64,000 bases of DNA, from the NCBI RefSeq assembly GCF_012932365.1, contig NZ_JAAIIH010000007.1, forward strand, positions 37,402-101,401. The letters run 5' to 3'. The notes under the pieces were generated by a model. It had not been told where the DNA came from. It searched no databases and saw only the letters and a list, made by a program, of their open reading frames with translations. Source of the stretch: Bifidobacterium moraviense. Its GTDB lineage: Bacteria; Actinomycetota; Actinomycetes; Actinomycetales; Bifidobacteriaceae. A program made the position numbers and the translations under genes. Below, piece by piece: positions 1-7,486 of the stretch (positions within the stretch are counted from its first letter, which is position 1; each line of letters starts with the position of its first letter).

Positions 1-305
<305 letters not shown>

Positions 306-306
306 G

Positions 307-1824
307 ATGTTCGCAGCCGTGGCCATCGGACGACTCGTCCGCTTCGCCTCGCGCCTGACCCGCCACGGCGGCTCGGCGCTGCCCGGCAAGGTCGTGGAGA
401 GGATCGATCCGGGGTTCCTGGCACGCACGCTCGGCCGGCTGCCGTACGGCGTGGTGCTCGTCTCCGGAACCAACGGCAAGACCACCACCACGCGCATGGT
501 GGCCTCGATGCTCACCGATCTGGGGCTGAAGGTGTTCACCAACCCCACCGGGTCGAACTTCACGCGCGGCGTGGTCTCCGCGCTCCTCACGCAGGTCTCG
601 CTCGGCGGCAGGCTCGACGCGGACATCGCCGTGCTGGAGCTCGACGAGGCGTACGCCGTGCACTTCGTGCGGCAGGTCAGGCCACGCTACGCGCTGCTGC
701 TCAACGTGATGCGCGACCAGCTGGACCGCTTCGGCGAGATCGACAACACCGCGCGCCTGCTGGGCCACGTGGCCGAGGCGACGACCGGCACCGTGGTGCT
801 CAACCGCGAGGACCCGCGCATCGCCGCGCTGGCGAAGCTGGCGCCCGAGGGCACCGAGGTGCGCTACTTCGGGCTCGCCGATGATTTGAAACGCTTCTTC
901 CCCTCCGACGACGACATGGCCACCACCGTGGCGACCGAGGAGCGCGCGGAGGCGCAGGATGCCGGTGCTGCGGCGGGTGCTCCCCTCAGTCCGTCTGTCG
1001 ACGGACAGCTCCCCTCGGGGAGGGGAGCCGAGACGGCGGGCTTGTCTGTCGACGGACAGCTCCCCTCGGGGAAGGGCGCCGAGGTTGGTGCTGTGGGCTC
1101 CCCTCTGGGAGGGGAGCTGTCGGTGCAGCCGACTGAGGGGAGCGCTGAAGGGAGCGGTCGCGACGACTCCGACGCGCCCGTCCTGCCCGCCGACGTGACG
1201 CTCGCCGCCGTGGGCGACCACGAGGCCACGTTCCTCATGGACGGCGCGGAGCATCGCGCCAAGGTCCGGCTCGAAGGCGTCTACAACCTGTACAACGCCG
1301 CCGCCGCGCTCGCCGTGACGCGCGCCGTCAGACCCGACGCCACGCCCGACGAGCTGGTGCGCGCCGCCGGCAACGTGACGCCCGCGTTCGGCCGCGGCGA
1401 GATCATCGACGTCAACGGCTCGCCCGTGGAACTGCTGCTCGTCAAGAACCCGATGGGCTTCCGCCTCGCGCTGGCCAGCTTCGACGCCTCCCAGGCCACC
1501 ACGATGATCGCCATCAACGACGAGTACGCCGACGGCCGCGACATGAGCTGGCTGTGGGACGTGGACTTCACGTCGCTGCGCGAGGGCGGCGTGGCCATGG
1601 TCTCCGGCGTGCGCGCGTGGGACATGGCGCTGCGCCTCGAATACGACCAGGTGCCGGTGGGCGCCGTCGAGACCGACCTGGACAAGGCCGTGGAACGCTT
1701 CGTGACCGAACCGGGGCCGCTGGGACGCCCCCGGCACATCTACTGCACCTACACCGCGATGCTCAGGGCGCGCGCGGCGCTGGGGCGCATCACCGACGTA
1801 AGCGACGCGGGAGTGGGACGATGA
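307..1824 (+). CDS. murT: Lipid II isoglutaminyl synthase, Mur ligase subunit MurT
   Basis: With GatD, MurT amidates the alpha-carboxyl of D-glutamate in lipid II, using ammonia from glutamine. The N-terminal ATP-binding P-loop is GTNGKTTTT (about residues 54-62). The central Mur ligase domain and a C-terminal region with KNPMGF and NDEYADGRDMSWLWD follow. The protein is 505 residues against roughly 440 usual. The excess is explained by a low-complexity stretch of about 55 residues (225-279) encoded by an in-frame repeat insertion (listed separately). No cysteines are seen where many MurT proteins carry a four-cysteine zinc ribbon. Start ATG follows the dnaB stop directly; the stop overlaps gatD by 4 bp, so the two subunits are probably translationally coupled. 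Confidence 0.93.
   Translation: MFAAVAIGRLVRFASRLTRHGGSALPGKVVERIDPGFLARTLGRLPYGVVLVSGTNGKTTTTRMVASMLTDLGLKVFTNPTGSNFTRGVVSALLTQVSLGGRLDADIAVLELDEAYAVHFVRQVRPRYALLLNVMRDQLDRFGEIDNTARLLGHVAEATTGTVVLNREDPRIAALAKLAPEGTEVRYFGLADDLKRFFPSDDDMATTVATEERAEAQDAGAAAGAPLSPSVDGQLPSGRGAETAGLSVDGQLPSGKGAEVGAVGSPLGGELSVQPTEGSAEGSGRDDSDAPVLPADVTLAAVGDHEATFLMDGAEHRAKVRLEGVYNLYNAAAALAVTRAVRPDATPDELVRAAGNVTPAFGRGEIIDVNGSPVELLLVKNPMGFRLALASFDASQATTMIAINDEYADGRDMSWLWDVDFTSLREGGVAMVSGVRAWDMALRLEYDQVPVGAVETDLDKAVERFVTEPGPLGRPRHIYCTYTAMLRARAALGRITDVSDAGVGR
979..1143. repeat. MITE-like 165-bp insertion inside murT
   Basis: The segment is bounded by a perfect 13-bp inverted repeat, GCTCCCCTCAGTC at 979-991 and GACTGAGGGGAGC at 1131-1143. 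Inside are two direct copies of GTCTGTCGACGGACAGCTCC (starting 993 and 1044, 51 bp apart) and one inverted relative near 1096-1128. Its length is 165 bp, exactly 55 codons, and it has no stop in the murT frame, so the reading frame survives. No clear target-site duplication is visible. Confidence 0.75.
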
Positions 1825-2573
1825 GAACGATCGACGTGGTATCGCTGTACCCCAAGGACATGAACATCTACGGCGACTCGGGCAACGTGCTCACCGTGCG
1901 CCGCCGGCTCGAGCTGTACGGCTACGCGCCGCGCGTGCACATGGTGGATCAGGACGACCCGTGGCCGGAGCACGTGGACGTGATCCTCGGCGGCGGCGGA
2001 CAGGACGCCGGCCAGCGCAAGGTGATCGACGACCTGCACGAGCGCGCCGACGACCTGAGGGCCATGGCCGCGGACGGCGTGCCGATGCTCATGATCTGCG
2101 GCATGTACCAGCTGTTCGGCGAATACTTCAAAACCATCGACGGCGACCGCATGGAAGGCATCGGCGTGCTCGGCGCGTACACGATCGGCAAGCCGCAGCG
2201 CCTCATCGGCAACCTCGTGGAGCACAGCGACGAGTTCGGCGACATCATCGGCTACGAGAACCACTCCGGGCAGACGTTCCTGCGCGAGGACGCCGAGCCG
2301 CTCGGCTACGTCAAGTCGCTCGACGGCGCCGGCAACAACGGCTCCGACGACACCGAAGGCGCCCGCGCGCACAACGTGATCGGCACGTACATGCACGGCT
2401 CGCTGCTGCCCAAGAACCCCGCCGTGGCCGACTTCCTCATCCGCAGGGCCGTCGAACGCCGCTACGGCGCGTTCGACACGGATGAGCAGACGCCCGAGCA
2501 GCGCCAGACGCTCGAACACCTCGATCGCGTCATCCGCTCGGCGCGGCACGTGGCCGCGTCGCGCCCAAGGTAG
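1821..2573 (+). CDS. gatD: Lipid II isoglutaminyl synthase, glutamine amidotransferase subunit GatD
   Basis: Class I glutaminase subunit that hydrolyses glutamine and passes ammonia to MurT for amidation of peptidoglycan precursors. It is a 250-residue single-domain protein, the family's usual size. The nucleophile elbow is MLMICGMYQLFG with Cys at about 93; the catalytic histidine is in TYMHGSLLPKNP at about 192. The ATG at 1821 overlaps the murT stop (ATGA), which fixes the start over longer in-frame upstream options that would run through murT. Cytoplasmic, acting as a MurT-GatD heterodimer. No anomalies seen. Confidence 0.94.
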   Translation: MRTIDVVSLYPKDMNIYGDSGNVLTVRRRLELYGYAPRVHMVDQDDPWPEHVDVILGGGGQDAGQRKVIDDLHERADDLRAMAADGVPMLMICGMYQLFGEYFKTIDGDRMEGIGVLGAYTIGKPQRLIGNLVEHSDEFGDIIGYENHSGQTFLREDAEPLGYVKSLDGAGNNGSDDTEGARAHNVIGTYMHGSLLPKNPAVADFLIRRAVERRYGAFDTDEQTPEQRQTLEHLDRVIRSARHVAASRPR

Positions 2574-2589
2574 GGGAGGATTCCATCGC

Positions 2590-4554
2590 ATGGCCACCGC
2601 ACGCGCATCGCACCCGCGCCGTCGCCGCATCGACGGACTCGACGGCATCAAGGGACTCGCCATCATCGCCGTGGTGGCCTACCACTGCATGCCGGACCGC
2701 CTGACCGGCGGATTCGTGGGCGTGGACGTCTTCTTCGCCGTCTCCGGGTTCCTGGCCGCATGGGGCATCCTCGGCAGGCTCGACGACGGACGCTTCGACC
2801 TGGGCGACTACTGGCTCGGACGTCTGCGGCGCCTGTGGCCGGCGATGCTGCTGCTCGTCCCCGTGAGCGTGAGCGCGGCGTGGTACGTGCTGCACGACGC
2901 GCTGGTGGGCATCCGCGACCAGGTGGTCGCCACGCTGCTCAGCTGCTACAACTGGTACGCCGTGGCCACCGGCAGCAGCTACTTCGCCGCCAACAACCCG
3001 CAGCTGTTCCGCCACCTGTGGTACGTGGGCGTGCTCGCGCAGAGTTATCTGGTGATCCCGTTCCTGCTCGTGGGGCTGTGGACGCTGTGCGGCGAACGAG
3101 GGCGCGGTCGCCGGAACGGCAGCGTGCGCGGCGCGGCGGGCGGCGGGATCGTGCGCGGACGCGCGTGGATCGGCTTCGCGGCGCTCGTGGCGCTGGCCGC
3201 GGCGAGCGCGCTCGCGATGGGCGCGCTGTACCGCCCCGGCCAGGACCCCACGCGCGTGTACTTCGGCACGGACACCCACGTCTCCGGACTGCTGCTCGGC
3301 ATGGCGCTGGGGTGGGCGCTCGTGCACGTCGACCGCGCCCGCGCGGCGCGTGCGGACGGCGGCGATGCGTGGGCCGCGGCGCGTGCGGTGCTGCGCCACG
3401 CCCTGCCGTGGATCGGCGCGCTGGCGCTCGCGGCGCTGGTCGCGCTCGCGGTGACGATGCGTCAGGACGACGCGGCCTTCCGCGGCGGCATCGCACTGGC
3501 CGGCGTGCTGGCCGTGCTGCTCGTGGCCGGCGTGGCGGTGCGCGGATCGTGGCTCGGCCGCGCGCTCGACTGGGGGCCGCTGGGCCTGCTGGGCCGCTAC
3601 TCGTACGGCATCTACCTGTGGCACTGGCCCATCTGGATCATGGCCAAGCACGCCATGCCGGGATTCCTCACCGGGCAGCTGCCGAACCTCATGCCGCAGG
3701 CCGTCGCCGTCTCGCCCGTGCCGCCGCTCGTCGTGACGCTCGTGCTGACCGCCGCGGCCACCGCGCTGTCGTGGACGCTGGTGGAGCGTCCCGCCGCGGC
3801 CGGCGGGCTGCTTCGCGTCTTCGTGCCCGCCGCTCCGCGCACCGTGGGCCGATGGGTCGCCGCCGCGCTCGCGATCGTCGTGTTCGCCGTGAGCGGCTAC
3901 GGATTCGTAGGCGCGCTGCTGCACGCGCCCGCCAAGACGGGCGTGCAGGCGCATCTCGAGCGCGTGGCCGCGCAGGCCGCCGCCCAGCGCGCGGCCGATC
4001 TCGCCAGCGGCGACTGGCGCCGCGAACGCATCCCCGACCTGCGCGCGCCGCGCAACCAGATGCCGGACGGATCGCAGATCACCGCCGTGGGCGACTCGGT
4101 GATGCAGTCGTCCACCTACGGCTTCAACAAGGTGTTCCCGGGCGTGGAGCTCGACGCGGTCATCAACCGCACCGTGGACAAGGGCATCGAGGCGCTGGAG
4201 CAGCACCGGTCCAACGGCACGCTGCGGCGGTGGGTGGTGATCGGGCTCGGCACCAACGCGCCGATGAGCGAGGACCAGCTCGACCGCATCCTCGACATCA
4301 TCGGCCCCGACCGCATCCTCGTGCTCGTGGGCACCCACTCGCCGGACGAGCCGTGGGCGGTGCAGAGCAACCAGGAGATCCTCGCGTTCGCTCCGCAGCA
4401 CCAGAACCGCGTGGTGCTGGTGGACTGGGACCGCGTCATCACCGCCGACCCCTCCGAGCTCGACGCCGACGGCATCCACCCCAAGGAGAACAGCACCATC
4501 TACGCGCGCGCCGTGCGCGACGCCATCGACCGGTGGATCCGGCAGGGCCACTGA
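2590..4554 (+). CDS. Membrane acyltransferase (OafA/OatA type) with C-terminal SGNH domain
   Basis: Predicted to O-acetylate a cell-envelope polysaccharide or peptidoglycan: the membrane domain brings acyl groups across and the SGNH domain transfers them outside. Residues ~14-380 form the acyltransferase-3 domain with IDGLDGIKGLAIIAVVAYH near the start (motif His) and many hydrophobic segments. After a last membrane helix near 440 comes an extracytoplasmic SGNH-like domain with GDSVMQSS (Ser nucleophile) and DADGIHPK (Asp-His pair). Length (654 aa) matches OatA-like enzymes. Start ATG 2590 is preceded by GGGGAGGA. Proximity to murT-gatD suggests wall modification, but the acceptor is not determined by sequence. 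Confidence 0.86.
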   Translation: MATARASHPRRRRIDGLDGIKGLAIIAVVAYHCMPDRLTGGFVGVDVFFAVSGFLAAWGILGRLDDGRFDLGDYWLGRLRRLWPAMLLLVPVSVSAAWYVLHDALVGIRDQVVATLLSCYNWYAVATGSSYFAANNPQLFRHLWYVGVLAQSYLVIPFLLVGLWTLCGERGRGRRNGSVRGAAGGGIVRGRAWIGFAALVALAAASALAMGALYRPGQDPTRVYFGTDTHVSGLLLGMALGWALVHVDRARAARADGGDAWAAARAVLRHALPWIGALALAALVALAVTMRQDDAAFRGGIALAGVLAVLLVAGVAVRGSWLGRALDWGPLGLLGRYSYGIYLWHWPIWIMAKHAMPGFLTGQLPNLMPQAVAVSPVPPLVVTLVLTAAATALSWTLVERPAAAGGLLRVFVPAAPRTVGRWVAAALAIVVFAVSGYGFVGALLHAPAKTGVQAHLERVAAQAAAQRAADLASGDWRRERIPDLRAPRNQMPDGSQITAVGDSVMQSSTYGFNKVFPGVELDAVINRTVDKGIEALEQHRSNGTLRRWVVIGLGTNAPMSEDQLDRILDIIGPDRILVLVGTHSPDEPWAVQSNQEILAFAPQHQNRVVLVDWDRVITADPSELDADGIHPKENSTIYARAVRDAIDRWIRQGH

Positions 4555-4562
4555 CGCTTCAG

Positions 4563-4725
4563 AGCCGCTGAAGTGCCATGGTCGCTGATGCGCCTATGGC
4601 AGCTGATGTCCTAGGGCTGCTGACGTTCTAGTGCCACTGACGTTTTATGGCTGCTGATTTCTAGGGCCACTGACGCGCCGCCGCCAGCGCCGCTGACGGG
4701 GACCGCCGTCGTACCGCTGACGACA
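4563..4725. repeat. Degenerate ~17-bp tandem repeat after the acyltransferase gene
   Basis: Five to eight imperfect copies of a unit resembling GGCTGCTGACGTTCTAG follow the stop codon, with a period of 16-17 bp in 4595-4675. Weaker copies of the GCTGACG core continue to about 4725. No open frame of interest and no clear terminator hairpin is visible. Bases 4726-4802 hold nothing I recognise. Confidence 0.6.
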
Positions 4726-4802
4726 CGCCGCCGTGCCACCCTACGCACCGCCTGCGCCTACGGCCGGTCCGCGTCGCCGTCCTCCTTGACCGTGCGCGCG
4801 AC

Positions 4803-5399
4803 TCCAGACCTTCGTCGCAACGTTGCGATGATCGACCACTATGGGGCAGTCGGAGCGGTCTTTCGATGGTCGTCCATAACAACGTTGCGATGATCGACCA
4901 CCATGGGGCAGTCGGTATGGCTCCTCGGTGGTCTCCTGCGGCAATGTTGTGATGATCGGCCGGTTCGCGGACGTCTGCCGGGTCTTTCGATGGTCGTTCG
5001 TCGCAACGTTGTGATGATCGACCACTATGGAACGGTCGATGCGGCTCTTCGATGGTCGTTCGTGACAATGTTGCTGTGATCGACCGGTTTGCGGATGCCT
5101 GCCGGGTCTTTCGATGGTCATTCGTGACAATGTTGCTGTGATCGACCATCGCGGAATGGTCGCGGTGGCCCTGCGATGGTTTCTGACGGCAACGTTGCTG
5201 TGATTGGCCACTATGGGACGGTCGGAGCGGTCTTCCGATGGTCGTCCATAGCAACGTTGTGACGAGCGGCCACCATGCGGTGGCCAGAGCGGTCCGTCGA
5301 TGGTCTCCTGCGGCAATGTTGTGATGATCGGCCGGTTTGTGGATGCCTGCCGGGTCTCTCGATGGTCGTTCGTCGCAACGTTGCGACGAACGACGCATG
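4803..5399. repeat. 62-bp palindromic repeat array A (10 units)
   Basis: The centre CAAYGTTG recurs at 4818, 4880, 4942, 5004, 5066, 5128, 5190, 5252, 5314 and 5376, every step exactly 62 bp. Around each centre lies an imperfect palindrome of up to 38 bp. Its left half reads GGTCGTTCGTCGCAAC and its right half GTTGCGATGATCGACC. The remaining ~24 bp come in a few recurring types, e.g. CCACTATGGGACGGTCGG or GGCCGGTTTGTGGATGCC. Unit sequences differ but lengths do not. The array lies between the converging acyltransferase and nuclease-like genes. Function unknown. Confidence 0.95.
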
Positions 5400-5511
5400 G
5401 TCATGTTTGGTGCTTCCGAGAATGGACTTCCGCATGTCCGCGATGCATCGCTGCGACAACGGTCCTTTCGCAAGGCTGCGCATGGCCCCGCGCGCGAACG
5501 CATCGACGCCG

Positions 5512-6498
5512 TCACGGCGCGTGCGGGCCACGCTTTCGGTCTGCCGCCCTGGGGACCCCGGCCATGTCGAGCTTTCGCCGCACCAGCTCCGGTTGACGGA
5601 CGAGCTGATCGAACGTCCAACGCACGAACACCACCGATCCGTCGAGCGCGAGATTGCTCTCCCGATCCTTCTCCTCGAATACGATGCTTTCGATGTCGCG
5701 TCCCGCCGTCATCGCGGGATCCACGTATTTGCCTCGGCCATCCAGCTCACCGATGATGATCTTCCCGTCGTCTCGACGCCACAGGAAGTCGACTCGTCGC
5801 CTTGCCCCGGTGATCGGATCGACGCACGGTACCTGCTGCTCCGGCACGGCGTACCCCCAGAGCACGAGATACCCCAGCGTGATGGACTCGCCCCCGTTTT
5901 CGCTCAGGCCATTGGCGCAGACGCACGCCTGTCTGGCCTTCTCCACGCCCTTGTACCCTCGTCTTGTCTCGAGAAACGCCTGGAACTGCGCCTTGTCGGT
6001 CTTGCCGGAGCGCATCGCGGTCTCCAGAACGGCCAACGCGTCAGGCAGCTGCAGGGAACGCGCGCAGTCGAACAGGGTCTGGTGCAGATCCGTGACGCGC
6101 ATGCCTTCCACGACGGTGACCGGTCTGATCGGCAGTGCGTGAAACACATAGTGGTTGCGGTCCGTCGAAGCATGCGTCAGGTCGGTCGCCCAGTGCACGT
6201 TGCGGTTGAGAAACACGCTGTCCGTGAGCCGCCAGACCGTCGCGGCGCTGACGTGGCCGAGCACCCAGCGCGGATGCGACGCACATTCCGCACGCAGCAC
6301 ATGCATGATGCGCTCATGGTTGCTCAGGGTGCTCCAATATGATGGGCGCGCGTAGAGCCCGGTCATGATGTGCAGCACGTCGTCCGTCTCGCGTCGTTGG
6401 GTCAGGGCGCGACGCAGCCCGCGGTCGCCGGGGCGCAGACATTGGCGACGACGTTCGGCTTCACGGAATGCCTGTTCCAGTCGTGCGTTGCTTCTCAT
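5512..6498 (-). CDS. Hypothetical protein with C-terminal PD-(D/E)XK-like domain
   Basis: A 328-residue protein I cannot name. Its N-terminal half (YWSTLSNHERIMHVLRAE, HVSAATVWRLTD) resembles the layout of AbiEi-type antitoxins: a basic start followed by a domain with SAATVWRL. The C-terminal third reads RRVDFLWRRDDGKIIIGELD then GRGKY, the D-x(n)-E-x-D...K pattern of Vsr/DUF559-type PD-(D/E)XK nucleases. The ATG at 6498 is chosen because the frame upstream enters repeat sequence; no clear Shine-Dalgarno precedes it. The gene is isolated, sits between two 62-bp arrays, and its 5' side carries a TTCGACCAC element. Nuclease activity is inference from motif spacing; a regulator or defence component is equally possible. 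Confidence 0.65.
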   Translation of the reverse strand: MRSNARLEQAFREAERRRQCLRPGDRGLRRALTQRRETDDVLHIMTGLYARPSYWSTLSNHERIMHVLRAECASHPRWVLGHVSAATVWRLTDSVFLNRNVHWATDLTHASTDRNHYVFHALPIRPVTVVEGMRVTDLHQTLFDCARSLQLPDALAVLETAMRSGKTDKAQFQAFLETRRGYKGVEKARQACVCANGLSENGGESITLGYLVLWGYAVPEQQVPCVDPITGARRRVDFLWRRDDGKIIIGELDGRGKYVDPAMTAGRDIESIVFEEKDRESNLALDGSVVFVRWTFDQLVRQPELVRRKLDMAGVPRAADRKRGPHAP

Positions 6499-6545
6499 AT
6501 GCGGAACGATATGCGGAGAGAGGCGGCGTTCGGAGGGTTTTCGGG

Positions 6546-6614
6546 CAATGTGGTCGGATGTGGCTTCTTCGGACGTTCTGGCGGCGTGTCGCAGGTGACA
6601 TTCGACCACATGAT
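6546..6614 (-). repeat. TTCGACCAC element, copy 1
   Basis: On the minus strand it reads GTGGTCGAATG, then GCGACACGCCG (6592-6582), then CATCCGACCACATTGCCCGA. The same three blocks with the same spacing occur at 21005-21068 and, lacking the left block, at 24413-24456. The edge nearest the gene is 48 bp from the start codon at 6498. Confidence 0.7.
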
Positions 6615-6634
6615 TCTGCGATCCGCGCGATAAC

Positions 6635-7107
6635 GCCGTCCTACCGTCGCAACGTTGCTGTGATCGACCACCATGCGGTGGCCAGAGCGGTCTTTCGGTG
6701 GTCTCCTGCGGCAATGTTGTGATGATCGGCCGGTTTGCGGATGCCTGCCGGGTCTTTCGATGGTCATTCGTGACAATGCTGCTGTGATCGACCACTATGG
6801 GACGGTCGATGCGGCTCTTCGATGGCCTCTGACAGCAATGTTGTGATGATCGGCTGGTTTGTGGACGTCTGCCGGGTCTTTCGATGGTCGTTCGTCGCAA
6901 CGTTGCTGTGATCGACCATCGTGGAATGGTCGCGGTGGCCCTGCGATGGTTTCTGGCGGCAATGTTGTGATGATCGGCCACTATGGGACGGTCGATGCGC
7001 CCTCCCGATGGTCGTTCGCCGCAACGTTGTGATGATCGACCATCGAGGAGGAGCCGGGGTGGTTCCCCGATGGTCATTCGTAGCAATGTTGCGATGACGG
7101 CCGTGCC
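6635..7107. repeat. 62-bp palindromic repeat array B (8 units)
   Basis: Centres CAAYGTTG (one is CAATGCTG) start at 6650, 6712, 6774, 6836, 6898, 6960, 7022 and 7084, all 62 bp apart. The palindromic core is that of array A. The first two filler types, CCATGCGGTGGCCAGAGCGG and GGTTTGCGGATGCCTGCCGG, match units of array A starting near 5270 almost exactly, so the two arrays form a direct duplication flanking the gene at 5512-6498. The array ends about 100 bp before the phasin-like gene. Confidence 0.95.
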
Positions 7108-7213
7108 GCGCCACCGGTCCACGGCAGGAGGCGCCGCGGTGTCGATGCGGCCGGGCGTGTGCGGCGCCGGTGGGGTAGGCTGGAAGCGTCCGAGCAACCC
7201 AAGGAGGCGTATC

Positions 7214-7486
7214 ATGGCTGGTTTCGATCTGGGAGAGGGCCTGCGCAAGGTGTTTCTGGCGGGCGTCGGCGCCCTGGCCACCACGTACGAGAAGGGCAGC
7301 GAGATCGTGGACGACCTCGTGAAGAAGGGCGAGCTGACCGTCGAGCAGGGCAAGACCCTCAACGAGGAGCTCAGGCGCACGGTCAGGGAGGCCACGAGCA
7401 AGCCGGCCTCCGAACCGACCGTCGATGCCACCGCGGCCGACGAGCCCGGCAAGGACGATGCCGCCGAGGCCGAGCCGAAGGCGTGA
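7214..7486 (+). CDS. Phasin-like small protein
   Basis: A 90-residue protein resembling granule-associated phasins. A hydrophobic amphipathic start (GLRKVFLAGVGALATTYEKG) is followed by a charged helix with EIVDDLVKKGELTVEQGK and an acidic, alanine-rich tail. The start at 7214 is fixed by AAGGAGG at 7201-7207. A TAGGCT box at about 7177 could be its -10 element. It overlaps the next gene by 4 bp (GTGA), so the two are co-translated. Polyhydroxyalkanoate synthesis is not known in bifidobacteria, so a granule role is unlikely. The family also fits a small partner of an ABC1 kinase at the membrane; that is inference. Confidence 0.8.
   Translation: MAGFDLGEGLRKVFLAGVGALATTYEKGSEIVDDLVKKGELTVEQGKTLNEELRRTVREATSKPASEPTVDATAADEPGKDDAAEAEPKA

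Noticed and set aside
4803..5399. CRISPR array at the 62-bp repeats
   Set aside because: Repeat cores vary from unit to unit, the would-be spacers recur in a few types and share sequence with each other, and no cas gene is near any of the arrays.
4661..5620. Long open frames of Arg/His/Thr-rich protein across arrays A-D
   Set aside because: They are read-through of the repeats: three 62-bp units make 62 codons, giving a repeating peptide. There is no ribosome site and both strands show them.
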